Assembly (NCBI RefSeq): GCF_025273675.1
Contig: NZ_CP045809.1
Span: 4,402,001 to 4,466,000 of the forward strand
Direction: 5' to 3'
Source of the DNA: Gordonia pseudamarae
GTDB taxonomy: Bacteria; Actinomycetota; Actinomycetes; Mycobacteriales; Mycobacteriaceae
Length of the DNA: 64,000 nt
The notes beneath the pieces were generated by a model. It saw nothing but the letters and a program-made list of their open reading frames with translations. It had not been told where the DNA came from and did not search any database. Positions within the stretch are counted from its first letter, which is position 1; every line of letters starts with the position of its first letter. Shown here piece by piece: positions 63,891 to 64,000 of this stretch. The position numbers and the translations under genes are program-made.

Positions 63891-64000
63891 TCGGTTCGGG
63901 CACCGGCCAGCCGGTGCAGCGACACCGCCGCCGCCCGCGCGATATCCGCCGGCACGCCGTGACCGTCGAGCATGGCGGTGGCCGCATCCATCTCCTCGGC
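63848..64000 (-). CDS. C-terminal end of a gene, possibly a 6-phosphogluconate-DH-like oxidoreductase (partial)
   Basis: The minus-strand frame enters from the window edge and stops with TGA at 63850-63848, giving 50 residues. The sequence AEEMDAATAMLDGHGVPADI and ARAAAVSLHRLAGAR is helical and resembles the C-terminal helices (DUF1932-like) of NAD(P)-dependent 3-hydroxyisobutyrate/6-phosphogluconate dehydrogenase relatives. This is a weak assignment. The last 14 residues repeat SQTWA and come from the 15-bp tandem array. A C-to-T change in two array units creates the stop, so the length of the tail depends on the repeat sequence. Confidence 0.6.
   Translation of the reverse strand, partial: AEEMDAATAMLDGHGVPADIARAAAVSLHRLAGARTESQTWASQTWASQT

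Overview
The window is about 64 kb of high-GC actinobacterial DNA. The mix of a complete mce import operon, mycobacterial-type acyl-CoA dehydrogenases, an NDMA-type alcohol dehydrogenase, an F420-type oxidoreductase and the gene order dnaK-grpE-dnaJ-hspR points to the order Mycobacteriales (a Gordonia/Rhodococcus/Tsukamurella-like genome). The genus is an inference. No tRNA, rRNA, insertion sequence or CRISPR array was seen.

Layout. Positions 1-193 hold the end of a membrane protein gene. From 267 to 17272 almost everything runs on the minus strand: a block of three crotonase-fold genes, a phosphotransferase and a conserved unknown (267-4914), then a tight ten-gene beta-oxidation-like operon (5812-17272: acyl-CoA dehydrogenase, CoA ligase, paired acyl-CoA dehydrogenases, SDR, thiolase, CoA-transferase, a BadH-like SDR, a MenB/BadI-like crotonase, an LLM oxidoreductase). 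A GntR/FadR-type regulator (5042-5815) sits between the two blocks, and a two-gene MaoC hydratase unit (17341-18218) diverges from the end. Positions 18408-20734 carry two overlapping GAF-LuxR regulators. Positions 20824-30183 hold a SnoaL protein, a PF10118-like protein, a quinone-reductase-like enzyme, a thioesterase/CoA-ligase pair, a MaoC/CitE pair, an acyl-CoA dehydrogenase and an NDMA-type alcohol dehydrogenase. Positions 30260-38261 are a minus-strand operon: alcohol dehydrogenase, aldehyde dehydrogenase, CoA ligase, enoyl-CoA hydratase, a small unknown protein, a second aldehyde dehydrogenase, and an SDR without its catalytic residues. A second overlapping GAF-LuxR pair (38552-40779) and a P450 (40827-42152) follow, then a ten-gene mce transporter operon (42652-52802). 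The rest is a FAD-linked oxidase, a soluble Ser/Thr kinase, an amidohydrolase, a flavohemoglobin-like protein, a Thr/Val/Glu-repeat membrane protein, the hspR-dnaJ-grpE-dnaK cluster, and the end of a last gene.

How it may work together (inference). The genes add up to a route for a lipophilic, probably alicyclic or terpenoid substrate: Mce import; P450, alcohol dehydrogenase and aldehyde dehydrogenase oxidation to a carboxylate; CoA activation; dehydrogenation, hydration and oxidation; retro-Claisen ring opening by a BadH/BadI-like pair; then beta-oxidation by the thiolase operon. Two regulatory signatures recur. A TGGT-N3-ACCA type inverted repeat lies at five promoters of the degradation genes, next to a FadR-type repressor gene, and a weaker copy lies before mce. 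A GTGAYG/CRTCAC inverted repeat close to a C-run/G-run repeat lies before the NDMA alcohol dehydrogenase gene and the P450, with looser versions before the second alcohol dehydrogenase operon and the first LuxR pair. The two LuxR pairs look like a duplicated two-gene unit. Family names come from motif recognition and memory; no search was run.
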